DNA of 64,000 bases. Origin: Prolixibacteraceae bacterium (lineage in GTDB: Bacteria; Bacteroidota; Bacteroidia; Bacteroidales; Prolixibacteraceae). The stretch is taken from NCBI GenBank assembly GCA_028282705.1, contig JANQHI010000053.1, positions 83,030 through 147,029 on the forward strand, given 5' to 3'. Under the pieces are notes generated by a model that saw only the letters and a program-made list of their open reading frames with translations, was not told the DNA's origin and made no database searches. Within the stretch, counting starts at the first letter, position 1, and every line of letters starts with the position of its first letter. The position numbers were made by a program, and so were the translations under genes. Shown in pieces: positions 17,755 to 26,078 of the stretch.

Positions 17755-17791
17755 TTATTCATCATATGATTTAAAGTCACCCAATGAATAA
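17755..17791. repeat. Palindromic repeat, copy 2 (decayed)
   Basis: The outer 8 bp (TTATTCAT / ATGAATAA) and the inner core (TGATTTAAAGTCA) pair around A17773, with about four mismatches between them. The order of bases matches copy 1. It lies directly after the stop of the unknown secreted-protein gene. Confidence 0.65.
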
Positions 17792-17797
17792 TGGCAT

Positions 17798-17824
17798 AAG
17801 CTCTACTAATGTGGAGCTTTTTTT
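17798..17824 (+). terminator. Intrinsic terminator after the unknown secreted protein
   Basis: AAGCTC (17798-17803) pairs with GAGCTT (17814-17819) around a 10-nt loop, followed by an uninterrupted run of Ts to 17824. Confidence 0.75.
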
Positions 17825-17898
17825 ATGTCATATGTTTTATTTCTTTGCTAATTATTTGCCTATTTTTACATAAAATATAACCAAAAATCAATTATAAT

Positions 17899-18474
17899 AT
17901 GAATACAATAAAAGGTACACAAACAGAACAAAACCTGCTTAAAGCATTTGCTGGAGAAAGCCAGGCAAGGATGAGGTATGACTATTTTGCAGCAGCAGCA
18001 AAAAAGGAAGGGCTTGAGCAAATTGCAGCCATTTTTGCTGAAACTGCCCTAAATGAAAAGGAACATGCAAAACGCTTTTTCAAATTCCTTGATGGAGGGA
18101 TGGTTGAAGTAACAGCCACTTTCCCTGCAGGGGTTATTGGCACCACAATGGAAAACCTAAAAGCTTCAGCTGATGGTGAAAATGAAGAGTGGACGGACCT
18201 ATATCCTGAATTTGCCAATGTGGCAGAGGAAGAAGGATTTAAAGAAATTGCTGTGGTTTTCAGGATGATTGCCAAAGCAGAAAAAGCTCATGAAGAGAGG
18301 TTTAGGAAATTGTATACCAACCTTGAAAAAGGGAAAGTTTTTGAAAGAGATGGTAAAGTAACCTGGAAGTGCAGGAATTGTGGTTTCTTGCATGAGGCTA
18401 ACAAGCCACCATTAAAATGCCCTGCATGTGCGCATCCACAGTCCTATTTTGAGATTAAGGAAGAGAACTACTAA
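17899..18474 (+). CDS. Rubrerythrin
   Basis: Rubrerythrin is a cytoplasmic peroxidase that reduces hydrogen peroxide in anaerobes and microaerophiles. The 191-residue protein has an N-terminal ferritin-like four-helix domain with di-iron ligands ([42 protein letters not shown]-type and AEKAHEERF motifs). A C-terminal rubredoxin-like domain, [23 protein letters not shown], has all four cysteines. Length and order match classical rubrerythrin. It follows a terminator, so it has its own promoter in the 74-bp gap. It converges on sufS with a strong hairpin between them. Placement inside the suf region fits a link between oxidative stress and Fe-S repair. Confidence 0.96.
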   Translation: MNTIKGTQTEQNLLKAFAGESQARMRYDYFAAAAKKEGLEQIAAIFAETALNEKEHAKRFFKFLDGGMVEVTATFPAGVIGTTMENLKASADGENEEWTDLYPEFANVAEEEGFKEIAVVFRMIAKAEKAHEERFRKLYTNLEKGKVFERDGKVTWKCRNCGFLHEANKPPLKCPACAHPQSYFEIKEENY

Positions 18475-18479
18475 TTAAG

Positions 18480-18492
18480 CCTCCAAAGGAGG
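18480..18492. repeat. CCTCC-AAA-GGAGG short palindrome
   Basis: This is a 5-bp perfect hairpin immediately after rubrerythrin. It resembles the C-run/G-run palindromes at 22194-22210 and 52197-52212, which are of a type widespread between Bacteroidota genes. Confidence 0.5.
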
Positions 18493-18512
18493 GGAATTTA
18501 AGCTTAATCAAG

Positions 18513-18551
18513 ATCAGTGAGGGCTTCACTTTGAGTGAAACCCTCACTGAT
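18513..18551. terminator. Long hairpin between convergent rubrerythrin and sufS
   Basis: ATCAGTGAGGG (18513-18523) and CCCTCACTGAT (18541-18551) are perfect inverted repeats. A nested TTCACT-TTG-AGTGAA lies inside, giving a stem of about 17 bp with one mismatch. It has no T-run, but lies exactly between convergent genes and ends 3 bp before the sufS stop. A related hairpin occurs at 63129-63163, so it may also be a dispersed repeat. Confidence 0.6.
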
Positions 18552-18553
18552 TG

Positions 18554-19774
18554 CTATTTAAGCATTGCCACTATTTTTTTAAGTGCCTTTATAAACTGGC
18601 TTATTTCATCTTTAGTGTTGTACATAGCAAATGATATCCTTACAGTTCCCTGGATACCATAATGCTGCATAACTGGGTCAGCACAGTGGTGGCCTGTCCT
18701 CACAGCTATACCCAATTTATCCAGTAGCATACCAATATCATATGAATGAATCCCCTCAATATTAAAAGAGATAACACTAGATCTATTTTCAGCTTCACCA
18801 TAAAACCTAAGCCCTTCAATTTTTTTTAGTTCAGAAACAGCAAAACCCATTAGCTTATTTTCCCAAGATGCAAGGTTATCAACCCCAACTTCATCCAATA
18901 AATCCAATGAAGCCCCAAATGCTATTACACTGGTAATATTTGGTGTGCCAGCCTCAAACTTATAAGGCAGCTCATTAAATGTTGTCCCAGAGAATGAGAC
19001 CTCAGAGATCATTTCCCCCCCACCCTGGTATGGAGACATTTCATTTAGCAATTCCTTTTTGCCATATAATATACCAACCCCATTGGGTCCATAGGTTTTA
19101 TGGGCTGAAAAAGCATAAAAATCAGCATCCAGTTCTTGTACATCCACTTTTTGATGTTGTACAGCCTGGGCACCATCCACAAATACATGTACATTCTTCT
19201 TGTGAGCTATCCTGACAATCTCTTTTATGGGGTTTATGGTTCCCAATACATTGGAAATATGAGCCACAGTTATGAGCCTGGTTTTAGTTGTTATCAGTTC
19301 ATCCAATTTTCCAATCTCTAACTCTCCCTGCTCATTAAATGGAAGGATTTTAATTGTAGCATTTTTGCGTTTAGCCATCAGTTGCCAGGGCACAATGTTG
19401 GAATGGTGCTCCATTTCTGAAATAATGATCTCATCACCAACTTGTACATATTTTTCACCATAAGAAAAGGCTACCAGGTTAACACTTTCAGTGGTCCCTT
19501 TAGTAAATATGACCTCTTCTTTTGCTACTGCATTGATAAATTCCTGAACTTGTTGGCGCACATTTTCAAAATCAGCTGTTGCTTTATCTGCCATATAGTG
19601 TGCAGCCCTGTGTATATTCCCATAATATTCATTATGGATGCGTTTTTCAGCCTCCAACACCTGCAAGGGTTTTTGGGTTGAAGCAGCATTGTCAAAGTAA
19701 ATAAAAGGCTTGCCATACACCTTTTCATTTAAGATGGGAAAATAGCTTCTAATTGTATTTATATTGTATTCCAT
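18554..19774 (-). CDS. sufS: Cysteine desulfurase SufS
   Basis: This PLP enzyme takes sulfur from cysteine to form a protein persulfide for Fe-S cluster assembly. The 406-residue protein is the same length as E. coli SufS, and the key residues fall at identical numbers. The PLP lysine is Lys226 in FSAHKTYGPNG, and the persulfide Cys364 is in VRTGHHCADP. Other family blocks are YFDNAASTQKP and SEMEHHSNIVPW. It starts at ATG 19774. A 280-bp gap with a terminator and a long palindrome separates it from sufD upstream, so it is probably transcribed apart from sufBCD. Confidence 0.97.
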   Translation of the reverse strand: MEYNINTIRSYFPILNEKVYGKPFIYFDNAASTQKPLQVLEAEKRIHNEYYGNIHRAAHYMADKATADFENVRQQVQEFINAVAKEEVIFTKGTTESVNLVAFSYGEKYVQVGDEIIISEMEHHSNIVPWQLMAKRKNATIKILPFNEQGELEIGKLDELITTKTRLITVAHISNVLGTINPIKEIVRIAHKKNVHVFVDGAQAVQHQKVDVQELDADFYAFSAHKTYGPNGVGILYGKKELLNEMSPYQGGGEMISEVSFSGTTFNELPYKFEAGTPNITSVIAFGASLDLLDEVGVDNLASWENKLMGFAVSELKKIEGLRFYGEAENRSSVISFNIEGIHSYDIGMLLDKLGIAVRTGHHCADPVMQHYGIQGTVRISFAMYNTKDEISQFIKALKKIVAMLK

Positions 19775-19925
19775 GATATTTACTCTTACTAAGTGAGGGT
19801 ATCTTAAAGTAAAGCCCTCATTGGCAAATTTAATACTCCTTGTTTACCTGAAACAAAAAACATTAAAAAAGTTTTAACTGAAGTTATTAAGGGATTCTGA
19901 AGTATTTATTATTCACTAGATTATT

Positions 19926-19970
19926 TTTATTATTGATCAGGTGACTTGAAGTCACCTGATCAATAATAAA
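19926..19970. repeat. Palindromic repeat, copy 3 (22-bp perfect arms)
   Basis: Arms at 19926-19947 and 19949-19970 pair without mismatch around G19948. The core is GTGACTTGAAGTCAC, with flanks TTATTGATCAG and CTGATCAATAA. It is the longest and best-kept member of the family and lies between sufD and sufS. Confidence 0.9.
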
Positions 19971-19980
19971 TTGAAACAAA

Positions 19981-20009
19981 AGACCCGTTCTTTTTGAGAG
20001 AACGGGTCT
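19981..20009 (-). terminator. Intrinsic terminator of sufBCD
   Basis: AGACCCGTTCT (19981-19991) and AGAACGGGTCT (19999-20009) form an 11-bp stem with a 7-nt loop. On the minus strand it is followed by TTTTGTTTC. It lies 45 bp after the sufD stop, so transcription of sufB-sufC-sufD should end here. Confidence 0.8.
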
Positions 20010-20054
20010 CTAATATCTTCAATATCTTAGTGAAGCTCTCAATAGGTTAAAAGC

Positions 20055-21425
20055 TTAGCACTCACAATTGTAATCACAATCATGGCAGCGGCTGATTTCA
20101 CCTTGCAGCCTCTTATCTATCAGGTCATCAATACGTTCACGTAAAGGTTCTACATCAATATTTTGTACCACCTCATGTGCAAATGCATTCATCATCATCA
20201 GCCTGGCATCTTTTTCATTGATTCCTCTTGCTCTTAAATAAAACAAGGCTTCTTCATCAATTTGCCCCACTGTTGCCCCATGGCTACATTTTACATCATC
20301 AGCATCAATAATCAGCTGTGGCTTGGTTTGCATGGTTGCCTCATCAGTCAATAACAAATTATTGTTCCTTTGAAAAGCATTTGTTTTTTGGGCATCTTTC
20401 ACCACATGTATCCTTCCAGCAAAAGCTCCTGTAGCCTTTTCATCCAACACATTTTTATACACTTGGTTGCTTAAGCAATGTGGCTTGGCATGGATAATTT
20501 GAGTGAAATTATCAGCATGCTGGTTTTTATCAAGGAATGCCATTCCAAACACATCAGCCTGGCAGTTTTCACCATCAAGGATTACCTTGAGGTTGTTCCT
20601 TACCAACCCACCATGCAATGTAATAGTATTGGTTTTTATTGTTGAATCACGCTCCTGCCTGATCACTATGTTATTTATGCTGGTTGACCTATTGTGTTGG
20701 TTTTGCGTGATATAGCAGTCCAGTCTGGCATTCTCTTTTACAAAAATTTCAGTTGCACTGTTACTCAAGTAACGTTTTGGGTTCAGGGTATGGTCACAAA
20801 AAATCAGCTTTGCACTAGCTCCTTGTTCTGCAATAATCAGGTTCCTTTGTGTAACAAATGCATCAACATCAGCCTGCATAAGGTTGATCACCTGGATGGG
20901 TTTTTCAATGACTACATTTTTAGGCACATATAAAAAGAACCCATCTTTAGCATGAGCAGTATTCAAAGCAAGGAGTGCATCTTCACTGGTATCAGCAAGT
21001 TGTGAATAATGCTCCTCAAAAATGTTAGGATGTGATGTTGCAACCTGCCCAAGGCTTCCTAGTATAACTCCTTCAGGCAACTGCCCAACTTGTGAGTTCC
21101 CCTCATAATACCACCCATTTTGCAATAACACCAGGTGGGTATCCAGTTGTGGGATGTTGCATTTAAATACTTCATGCAGGTCAACATCTTTCTGTTCCCT
21201 TGAGTGGAAATATTTGAAGTCAGGAGCAAATGAAGGCTGTACATTGGTGTACTTATAGTTTTCATTTTTCCTGGTAGGTAAACCCTGCATTATAAAGTCC
21301 TGAAAAGCCTTTTTTCTTTGGTTATTTATTATATCAGGAGAACCTTCAAAAAGCTTTTCTTTTACTTCATTATAATGCCCTGTCAGTTTTAAAGACAGGT
21401 CTATTTTTTCAGCTACTGAACTCAT
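20055..21425 (-). CDS. sufD: Fe-S assembly scaffold protein SufD
   Basis: SufD forms the SufBC2D scaffold on which Fe-S clusters are built. The 456-residue protein has the beta-helix core typical of SufB/SufD. It has the conserved C-terminal block DADDVKCSHGATVGQIDEEALFYLRARG, followed by FAHEVVQNIDVEPLRERIDDLI. The extreme C-terminus (CHDCDYNCEC) is cysteine-rich; I do not know whether it binds metal. It begins 2 bp after sufC, in the order sufB-sufC-sufD, and is followed by a strong terminator. Confidence 0.95.
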   Translation of the reverse strand: MSSVAEKIDLSLKLTGHYNEVKEKLFEGSPDIINNQRKKAFQDFIMQGLPTRKNENYKYTNVQPSFAPDFKYFHSREQKDVDLHEVFKCNIPQLDTHLVLLQNGWYYEGNSQVGQLPEGVILGSLGQVATSHPNIFEEHYSQLADTSEDALLALNTAHAKDGFFLYVPKNVVIEKPIQVINLMQADVDAFVTQRNLIIAEQGASAKLIFCDHTLNPKRYLSNSATEIFVKENARLDCYITQNQHNRSTSINNIVIRQERDSTIKTNTITLHGGLVRNNLKVILDGENCQADVFGMAFLDKNQHADNFTQIIHAKPHCLSNQVYKNVLDEKATGAFAGRIHVVKDAQKTNAFQRNNNLLLTDEATMQTKPQLIIDADDVKCSHGATVGQIDEEALFYLRARGINEKDARLMMMNAFAHEVVQNIDVEPLRERIDDLIDKRLQGEISRCHDCDYNCEC

Positions 21426-21427
21426 AA

Positions 21428-22180
21428 TTAGTTTCCATTCTCTTGCTTAATCCAATCATACCCTTTTTCTTCCAAAGCCATGGCAAGTTCTTTCCCTGCT
21501 GTTTTTACAATGCGCCCATCATAAAGGACATGCACATAATCAGGGACAATATAATCAAGCAACCTTTGGTAATGTGTTACCACAATGGTTGAATTATTTT
21601 CACTTTTCAGGGCATTCACCCCATTGGCAACAATTTTCAGGGCATCAATATCCAAGCCTGAATCTGTTTCATCAAGGATAGCCAGTTTTGGTTCAAGCAA
21701 AGCCATCTGGAATATCTCATTTTTCTTTTTCTCTCCTCCAGAAAACCCTTCATTAACTGACCTGTTTGTGAGCTGGGTATCCATCTCAACCAGTTCTTTT
21801 TTCTCACGCATCAGCTTGAGGAATTCACCTGCTGTGAGTGGTTTTCCTCCCTTATGTTTCCTGTGTTCATTTACAGCAGTTTTCAGGAAATTAACCATGG
21901 GTACCCCAGGTATTTCAACAGGGTACTGAAAGCTTAAAAACAGCCCACTTTTCGCCCTGTCTTCAGGAGCCATTTCCAACAATTCCTCCCCCTGGTAAGT
22001 GACCTCTCCATGGGTAACTTCATATTCTTCTTTTCCTGCCAACACATTGGCCAGTGTACTTTTCCCAGACCCATTGGGCCCCATAAGTGCATGTACTTCC
22101 CCTGGTTTTACCTCCAGGTTAATGCCTTTTAAAATTTCCTGCCCTTCAACAGAAACATATAATTCTTTAATTGATAACAT
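21428..22180 (-). CDS. sufC: Fe-S assembly ATPase SufC
   Basis: SufC is an ABC-type ATPase that drives conformational change in the SufBCD scaffold. The 250-residue protein has Walker A GPNGSGKS (residues 34-41). The SufC-specific signature is SVNEGFSGGEKKKNE, Walker B with its glutamate is LAILDETDSGLDIDAL, and the H-loop is VVTHYQRLL. All match the family. It sits between sufB (128-bp gap holding a C-run/G-run palindrome) and sufD (2-bp gap). Confidence 0.97.
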   Translation of the reverse strand: MLSIKELYVSVEGQEILKGINLEVKPGEVHALMGPNGSGKSTLANVLAGKEEYEVTHGEVTYQGEELLEMAPEDRAKSGLFLSFQYPVEIPGVPMVNFLKTAVNEHRKHKGGKPLTAGEFLKLMREKKELVEMDTQLTNRSVNEGFSGGEKKKNEIFQMALLEPKLAILDETDSGLDIDALKIVANGVNALKSENNSTIVVTHYQRLLDYIVPDYVHVLYDGRIVKTAGKELAMALEEKGYDWIKQENGN

Positions 22181-22181
22181 A

Positions 22182-22214
22182 AGCCCCCTCCATCTCCCCC
22201 AAAGGGGGAGGGTT
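22182..22214. repeat. C-run/G-run palindrome between sufB and sufC
   Basis: CTCCCCC (22194-22200), AAA, GGGGGAG (22204-22210) forms a perfect 7-bp stem, flanked by CCCCCTCC and GGTTTT. It is of the same type as 52197-52212. It could weaken sufC-sufD transcription relative to sufB, but that is inference. Confidence 0.55.
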
Positions 22215-22308
22215 TTGTTACTTCTTACTCCATAAATTGAAGCAATCAGTATTTAATTCAATATTTTGTCTTATTAATCTCAATGAAATATTCTTCCTCA
22301 ATATAACT

Positions 22309-23754
22309 CTACCCAACACTTCCTTCCAAACTGATTTGCAGTAGTTTTTGTGCTTCAACTGCAAATTCCATAGGTAGCTTGTTCAGCACTTCTTTGGCAT
22401 AGCCATTTACAATCATTCCTATTGCATCTTCAGTGGATATGCCCCTTTGGTTGCAATAAAAGATCTGATCTTCACCAATTTTTGAAGTGGTTGCCTCATG
22501 CTCCACAATGGAAGATTTGTTGCCTACCTCAATGTATGGGAATGTGTGCGCCCCACAGGTATCTCCAAGCAACAATGAATCACACTGTGAAAAGTTCCTG
22601 GCATTAACAGCATTTGGAAGTACTTTTACCAACCCCCTGTATGAATTATCACTTAAGCCTGCTGATATTCCTTTAGAAATAATTGTGCTTTTGGTATTTT
22701 TACCTATGTGGATCATTTTGGTCCCAGTGTCAGCTTGCTGGTGGTTATTGGTCACAGCTACAGAGTTAAACTCACCCACTGAGTTATCACCAATCAATAT
22801 GCAACTTGGGTACTTCCAGGTTATTGCTGAACCAGTTTCAACCTGTGTCCAGCTTATTTTTGAAGATTCACCCCTGCAAATACCCCTTTTAGTAACAAAG
22901 TTGTAAATACCCCCTTTGCCATTTTTATCGCCAGGATACCAGTTTTGCACTGTTGAATACTTTACTTCAGCCCTATCTAATGCAATGATCTCTACAATTG
23001 CAGCATGTAGCTGGTTTTCATCACGCATAGGGGCAGTACACCCTTCAAGGTAACTTACATAGCTGTCTTCATCAGCTACGATAAGGGTCCTTTCAAACTG
23101 CCCAGTATTTGCTGCATTGATCCTGAAATAGGTTGACAGTTCCATTGGGCATTTTACCCCTTTAGGGATGTAACAAAATGAACCATCACTGAATACAGCA
23201 GAATTCAGTGCCCCAAAAAAGTTATCAGTAGAGGGGACTGCTGTCCCCAGGTATTTTTTCACCAGGTCAGGATGTTCCTGTACGGCCTCTGAAAAGGAAC
23301 AGAATATGATCCCCTTTTCAGCCAATGTTTCTTTAAAAGTTGTTTTAACAGAAACACTATCCACCACAGCATCAACAGCTACCCCTGCCAATTGTTTTTG
23401 TTCTTCAAGTGGGATGCCTAGCTTATTGAATGTTTCCAACAACTCAGGATCCACTTCATCAAGGCTTTCATATTTAGGTTTTTGCTTTGGTGCCGCATAA
23501 TAACTGATAGCCTGAAAATCAATGGGTGGGATTTTCAAATATGCCCAATCAGGCATTTCCATTTTCTGCCATTGGTGAAAAGCTTTCAAACGGAAATCAA
23601 GCATAAATTCAGGCTCCTCCTTTTTGGATGAAATTAACCTAATGACATCCTCATTTAAGCCTTTTTCAATGATTTCTGTTTCAATATCAGTTACAAAACC
23701 ATATTTATACTCACCTTGAGTTACTTCATTCAATATTTTATCTTGTTCTTCCAT
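22309..23754 (-). CDS. sufB: Fe-S assembly scaffold protein SufB
   Basis: SufB is the main scaffold on which the nascent Fe-S cluster forms in the SufBC2D complex. The 481-residue protein has the family blocks [60 protein letters not shown] and [18 protein letters not shown] [18 protein letters not shown]. It also has [22 protein letters not shown]. It is the first gene of sufB-sufC-sufD. A possible -7 box (minus-strand TATCTTTG, 23825-23832) lies 70 bp upstream, but its -33 partner is poor. Confidence 0.97.
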   Translation of the reverse strand: MEEQDKILNEVTQGEYKYGFVTDIETEIIEKGLNEDVIRLISSKKEEPEFMLDFRLKAFHQWQKMEMPDWAYLKIPPIDFQAISYYAAPKQKPKYESLDEVDPELLETFNKLGIPLEEQKQLAGVAVDAVVDSVSVKTTFKETLAEKGIIFCSFSEAVQEHPDLVKKYLGTAVPSTDNFFGALNSAVFSDGSFCYIPKGVKCPMELSTYFRINAANTGQFERTLIVADEDSYVSYLEGCTAPMRDENQLHAAIVEIIALDRAEVKYSTVQNWYPGDKNGKGGIYNFVTKRGICRGESSKISWTQVETGSAITWKYPSCILIGDNSVGEFNSVAVTNNHQQADTGTKMIHIGKNTKSTIISKGISAGLSDNSYRGLVKVLPNAVNARNFSQCDSLLLGDTCGAHTFPYIEVGNKSSIVEHEATTSKIGEDQIFYCNQRGISTEDAIGMIVNGYAKEVLNKLPMEFAVEAQKLLQISLEGSVG

Positions 23755-23821
23755 TAAATCCTATATTTCTCCTCAGGTAAGAATAATAACAATCTTACAA
23801 AAAGACTGTTTAAAAAATTGA

Positions 23822-23852
23822 TTGCAAAGATATAAAAGTATAGGTACTTTTG
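23822..23852 (+). promoter_or_regulatory. Bacteroidota-type promoter for thiL
   Basis: TTG at 23822-23824 lies 20 bp before TACTTTTG (23845-23852). This fits the TTG / TAnnTTTG layout of the phylum's primary sigma factor. A start of transcription near 23859 would leave a leader of about 54 nt. Confidence 0.5.
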
Positions 23853-23912
23853 CATGAGTTATCTCAACAATAACATACTTTTTTATCTTTATTTAAAACA
23901 AATAGATTTCAG

Positions 23913-24938
23913 ATGAGTACAAAGCTTTCAGATATAGGAGAATTTGGGTTAATAGAGCGTTTAACAAAGGATATCAAAATTAAAAATCCTTCTACTTTGA
24001 CAGGAGTGGGTGATGATGCAGCTATCATTGATTATAAAGATAAAGTTGCTGTGGTTTCAACAGATATGTTGACTGAAGGAATCCATTTTAACCTGATGTA
24101 TGTTCCTCTTAAGCACCTGGGCTATAAATCAGTTGTAGTAAACTTGTCTGATATTTATGCAATGAATGCTATCCCAAAACAGATTACTGTTAACATTGCT
24201 GTGTCAAGCAAGTTTTCATTGCAAGCAATTGAAGAACTGTATTCAGGGATACACCTGGCTTGTAAATATTATAATGTTGACCTTGTTGGTGGTGATACAA
24301 CCTCTTCAATGACTGGGCTGGTAATTAGTATCACTGCCTTAGGTGAAGCAGCAAAGGAGGACATTGTTTACAGGGGTGGAGCTAATGAAACTGACCTCCT
24401 TTGCGTAACTGGAGATTTGGGAGGAGCTTACATGGGCCTTCAATTACTGGAAAGGGAAAATGAGGTATTCAAAGTAAATAAACAAATGCAACCCCAGCTT
24501 TCAGGATATGACTACATCCTGGAAAGGCAATTAAAACCTGAAGCAAGGAAAGATGCTGTTGAAATTTTTAAAAAGCTTGGTATCAAACCTACATCAATGA
24601 TTGATATTTCTGATGGTTTGTCATCAGAGATACTGCATTTGTGCAAAACTTCAGGGCTTGGCTGTGACCTTTATGAGGATAAAATCCCTATGGACAAACA
24701 AACAAAGGCAATGGCTGAAGAGCTGAATATCAACCCAATTGTGGCAGCTTTAAATGGTGGTGAAGATTATGAATTGTTATTTACAATCCCACTTTCAGGC
24801 CACGAAAAAGTAAAAAATGACCCTGACATAACCATTATAGGGCACATGGTAAAAAAAGAAAATGGAGCCAACCTGGTTACCACAGGAGGTTCATCCATCC
24901 CATTGCAGGCACAGGGATGGAATCCTTTAAAGAAATAA
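23913..24938 (+). CDS. thiL: Thiamine-monophosphate kinase
   Basis: The enzyme phosphorylates thiamine monophosphate to the cofactor thiamine pyrophosphate. The 341-residue protein belongs to the PurM/AIRS fold. It has the Mg-ATP motif GVGDDAAIID (residues 31-40) and AVVSTDMLTEGIHF. NLSDIYAMNAIPKQITV, DLVGGDTTSS, TGDLGGAYMGL, MIDISDGLSSEI and NGGEDYELLF follow. It is complete and stands alone, divergent from sufB; no other thiamine gene is in the window. Confidence 0.95.
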   Translation: MSTKLSDIGEFGLIERLTKDIKIKNPSTLTGVGDDAAIIDYKDKVAVVSTDMLTEGIHFNLMYVPLKHLGYKSVVVNLSDIYAMNAIPKQITVNIAVSSKFSLQAIEELYSGIHLACKYYNVDLVGGDTTSSMTGLVISITALGEAAKEDIVYRGGANETDLLCVTGDLGGAYMGLQLLERENEVFKVNKQMQPQLSGYDYILERQLKPEARKDAVEIFKKLGIKPTSMIDISDGLSSEILHLCKTSGLGCDLYEDKIPMDKQTKAMAEELNINPIVAALNGGEDYELLFTIPLSGHEKVKNDPDITIIGHMVKKENGANLVTTGGSSIPLQAQGWNPLKK

Positions 24939-24942
24939 AGTA

Positions 24943-25198
24943 TTATAATAATCCTATCCCCACATGGGTCCCAACACCATAATAGGTTTCATATTTGTTG
25001 AAACCACCCCAAATTTGAAATGGGCTATCATGCCCCAGGTTTCTTATGATATGAAGATGAAATCCAGGCACCACTTTTAAGTAACCTGTTAAGTTAGTAC
25101 CTGCAAAACTTACCCAATATGATAATTCTTGATAGTGTTCTTGAGCAGTTGCCAAGAAACATCTTAAAAATGATAAAATGAGGACAATTATTTTTCAT
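24943..25198 (-). pseudogene. Possible small secreted protein, frameshifted in its signal peptide
   Basis: An open frame on the minus strand ends at 24943 and encodes about 65 residues rich in aromatics and glycine (EHYQELSYWVSFAGTNL…, THVGIGLL). Read upstream in the same frame it gives KIIVLILSFLRCFLATAQ, a perfect signal peptide lacking only its start. An ATG at 25196-25198 would supply it if the run of five As after it were four. Either a 1-base change has broken the gene, or the run is variable or a sequencing error. The product is not recognised and is short for an outer-membrane protein, so it may be a remnant. Confidence 0.35.
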
Positions 25199-25274
25199 AA
25201 CACATGGTAAAATAAAAAAAGCCTTCTGCACGATAACAGAAAGCCTTTTATTAATATGTTCTCGAATTGATTGC

Positions 25275-26057
25275 TTAATCTGGGAAATACCCCCTGATGA
25301 TCCCACGTTTTGAATCTTTTACAAAAAGCAGGATTTCATCCCTTTCAGGTGTAGCAGGCATTTCAGCCTCAATAATTTCAATTGCCTGTGAGGTATTCAA
25401 CCCTTTTTGGTAAATATACCTGTATATATCCTGAATTTCACGTATTTTTTCATTATTGAAGTTCCTTCTCCTTAACCCAATTGAGTTTATCCCAACATAG
25501 GAAAGTGGTGTGCGCGCTGCTTTAATAAAGGGTGGTACATCTTTGCTTACAAGTGAACCCCCTGAGATCATCACATGTGATCCAATATGGCAAAACTGGT
25601 GTACTGCAACCATCCCACTAAGGATTGCCCAGTCATCAATTACTACCTCTCCAGCAAGCTGTGTATTATTTACCAGGATAACATTATTCCCAATAATACA
25701 ATCATGTGCAACATGTACATATGCCATTAACAAGCAATTATTGCCAATCACAGTTTTGCCTTTAGCAGCAGTACCACGATTTATGGTCACAAATTCGCGC
25801 ACAGTTGTATTATCACCTATCTCAACAATAGTATATTCACCCCTGAACTTTAGGTCTTGAGGGATTGCACCAATAACTGCCCCAGGGAAGATATTGCAAT
25901 TTTTGCCAATTCTGGTACCTGGTAATATTGTGGCATTTGAGCCTATTCGCGTCCCTTCTCCAATGACAACATCCTTGTCAATTGTAACAAAGGGTTCAAT
26001 TACTACATTGTCTGCCACTACAGATTCAGGATGTACATACGCAAGTGGTTGTTTCAT
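25275..26057 (-). CDS. lpxA: Acyl-ACP--UDP-N-acetylglucosamine O-acyltransferase
   Basis: This cytoplasmic enzyme does the first step of lipid A synthesis, moving a 3-hydroxyacyl chain from ACP to UDP-GlcNAc. The 260-residue protein is a left-handed beta-helix of hexapeptide repeats (VVADNVVIEPFVTI…). The catalytic block is LLMAYVHVAHDCIIGNN, and a helical C-terminal domain follows. Length fits LpxA. It is the last gene of the HD-lpxD-lpxC/fabZ-lpxA set, 21 bp after lpxC/fabZ. An imperfect hairpin with a T-rich minus-strand tail follows near 25215-25250 and may terminate the operon. Confidence 0.96.
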   Translation of the reverse strand: MKQPLAYVHPESVVADNVVIEPFVTIDKDVVIGEGTRIGSNATILPGTRIGKNCNIFPGAVIGAIPQDLKFRGEYTIVEIGDNTTVREFVTINRGTAAKGKTVIGNNCLLMAYVHVAHDCIIGNNVILVNNTQLAGEVVIDDWAILSGMVAVHQFCHIGSHVMISGGSLVSKDVPPFIKAARTPLSYVGINSIGLRRRNFNNEKIREIQDIYRYIYQKGLNTSQAIEIIEAEMPATPERDEILLFVKDSKRGIIRGYFPD

Positions 26058-26078
26058 TTCAAGTATATTTTCTTGTTT

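Noticed and set aside
25215..25250. Strong terminator of the lpx operon
   Set aside because: Only five to seven base pairs form, with mismatches; the T-rich minus-strand tail is suggestive but not enough for a separate call.
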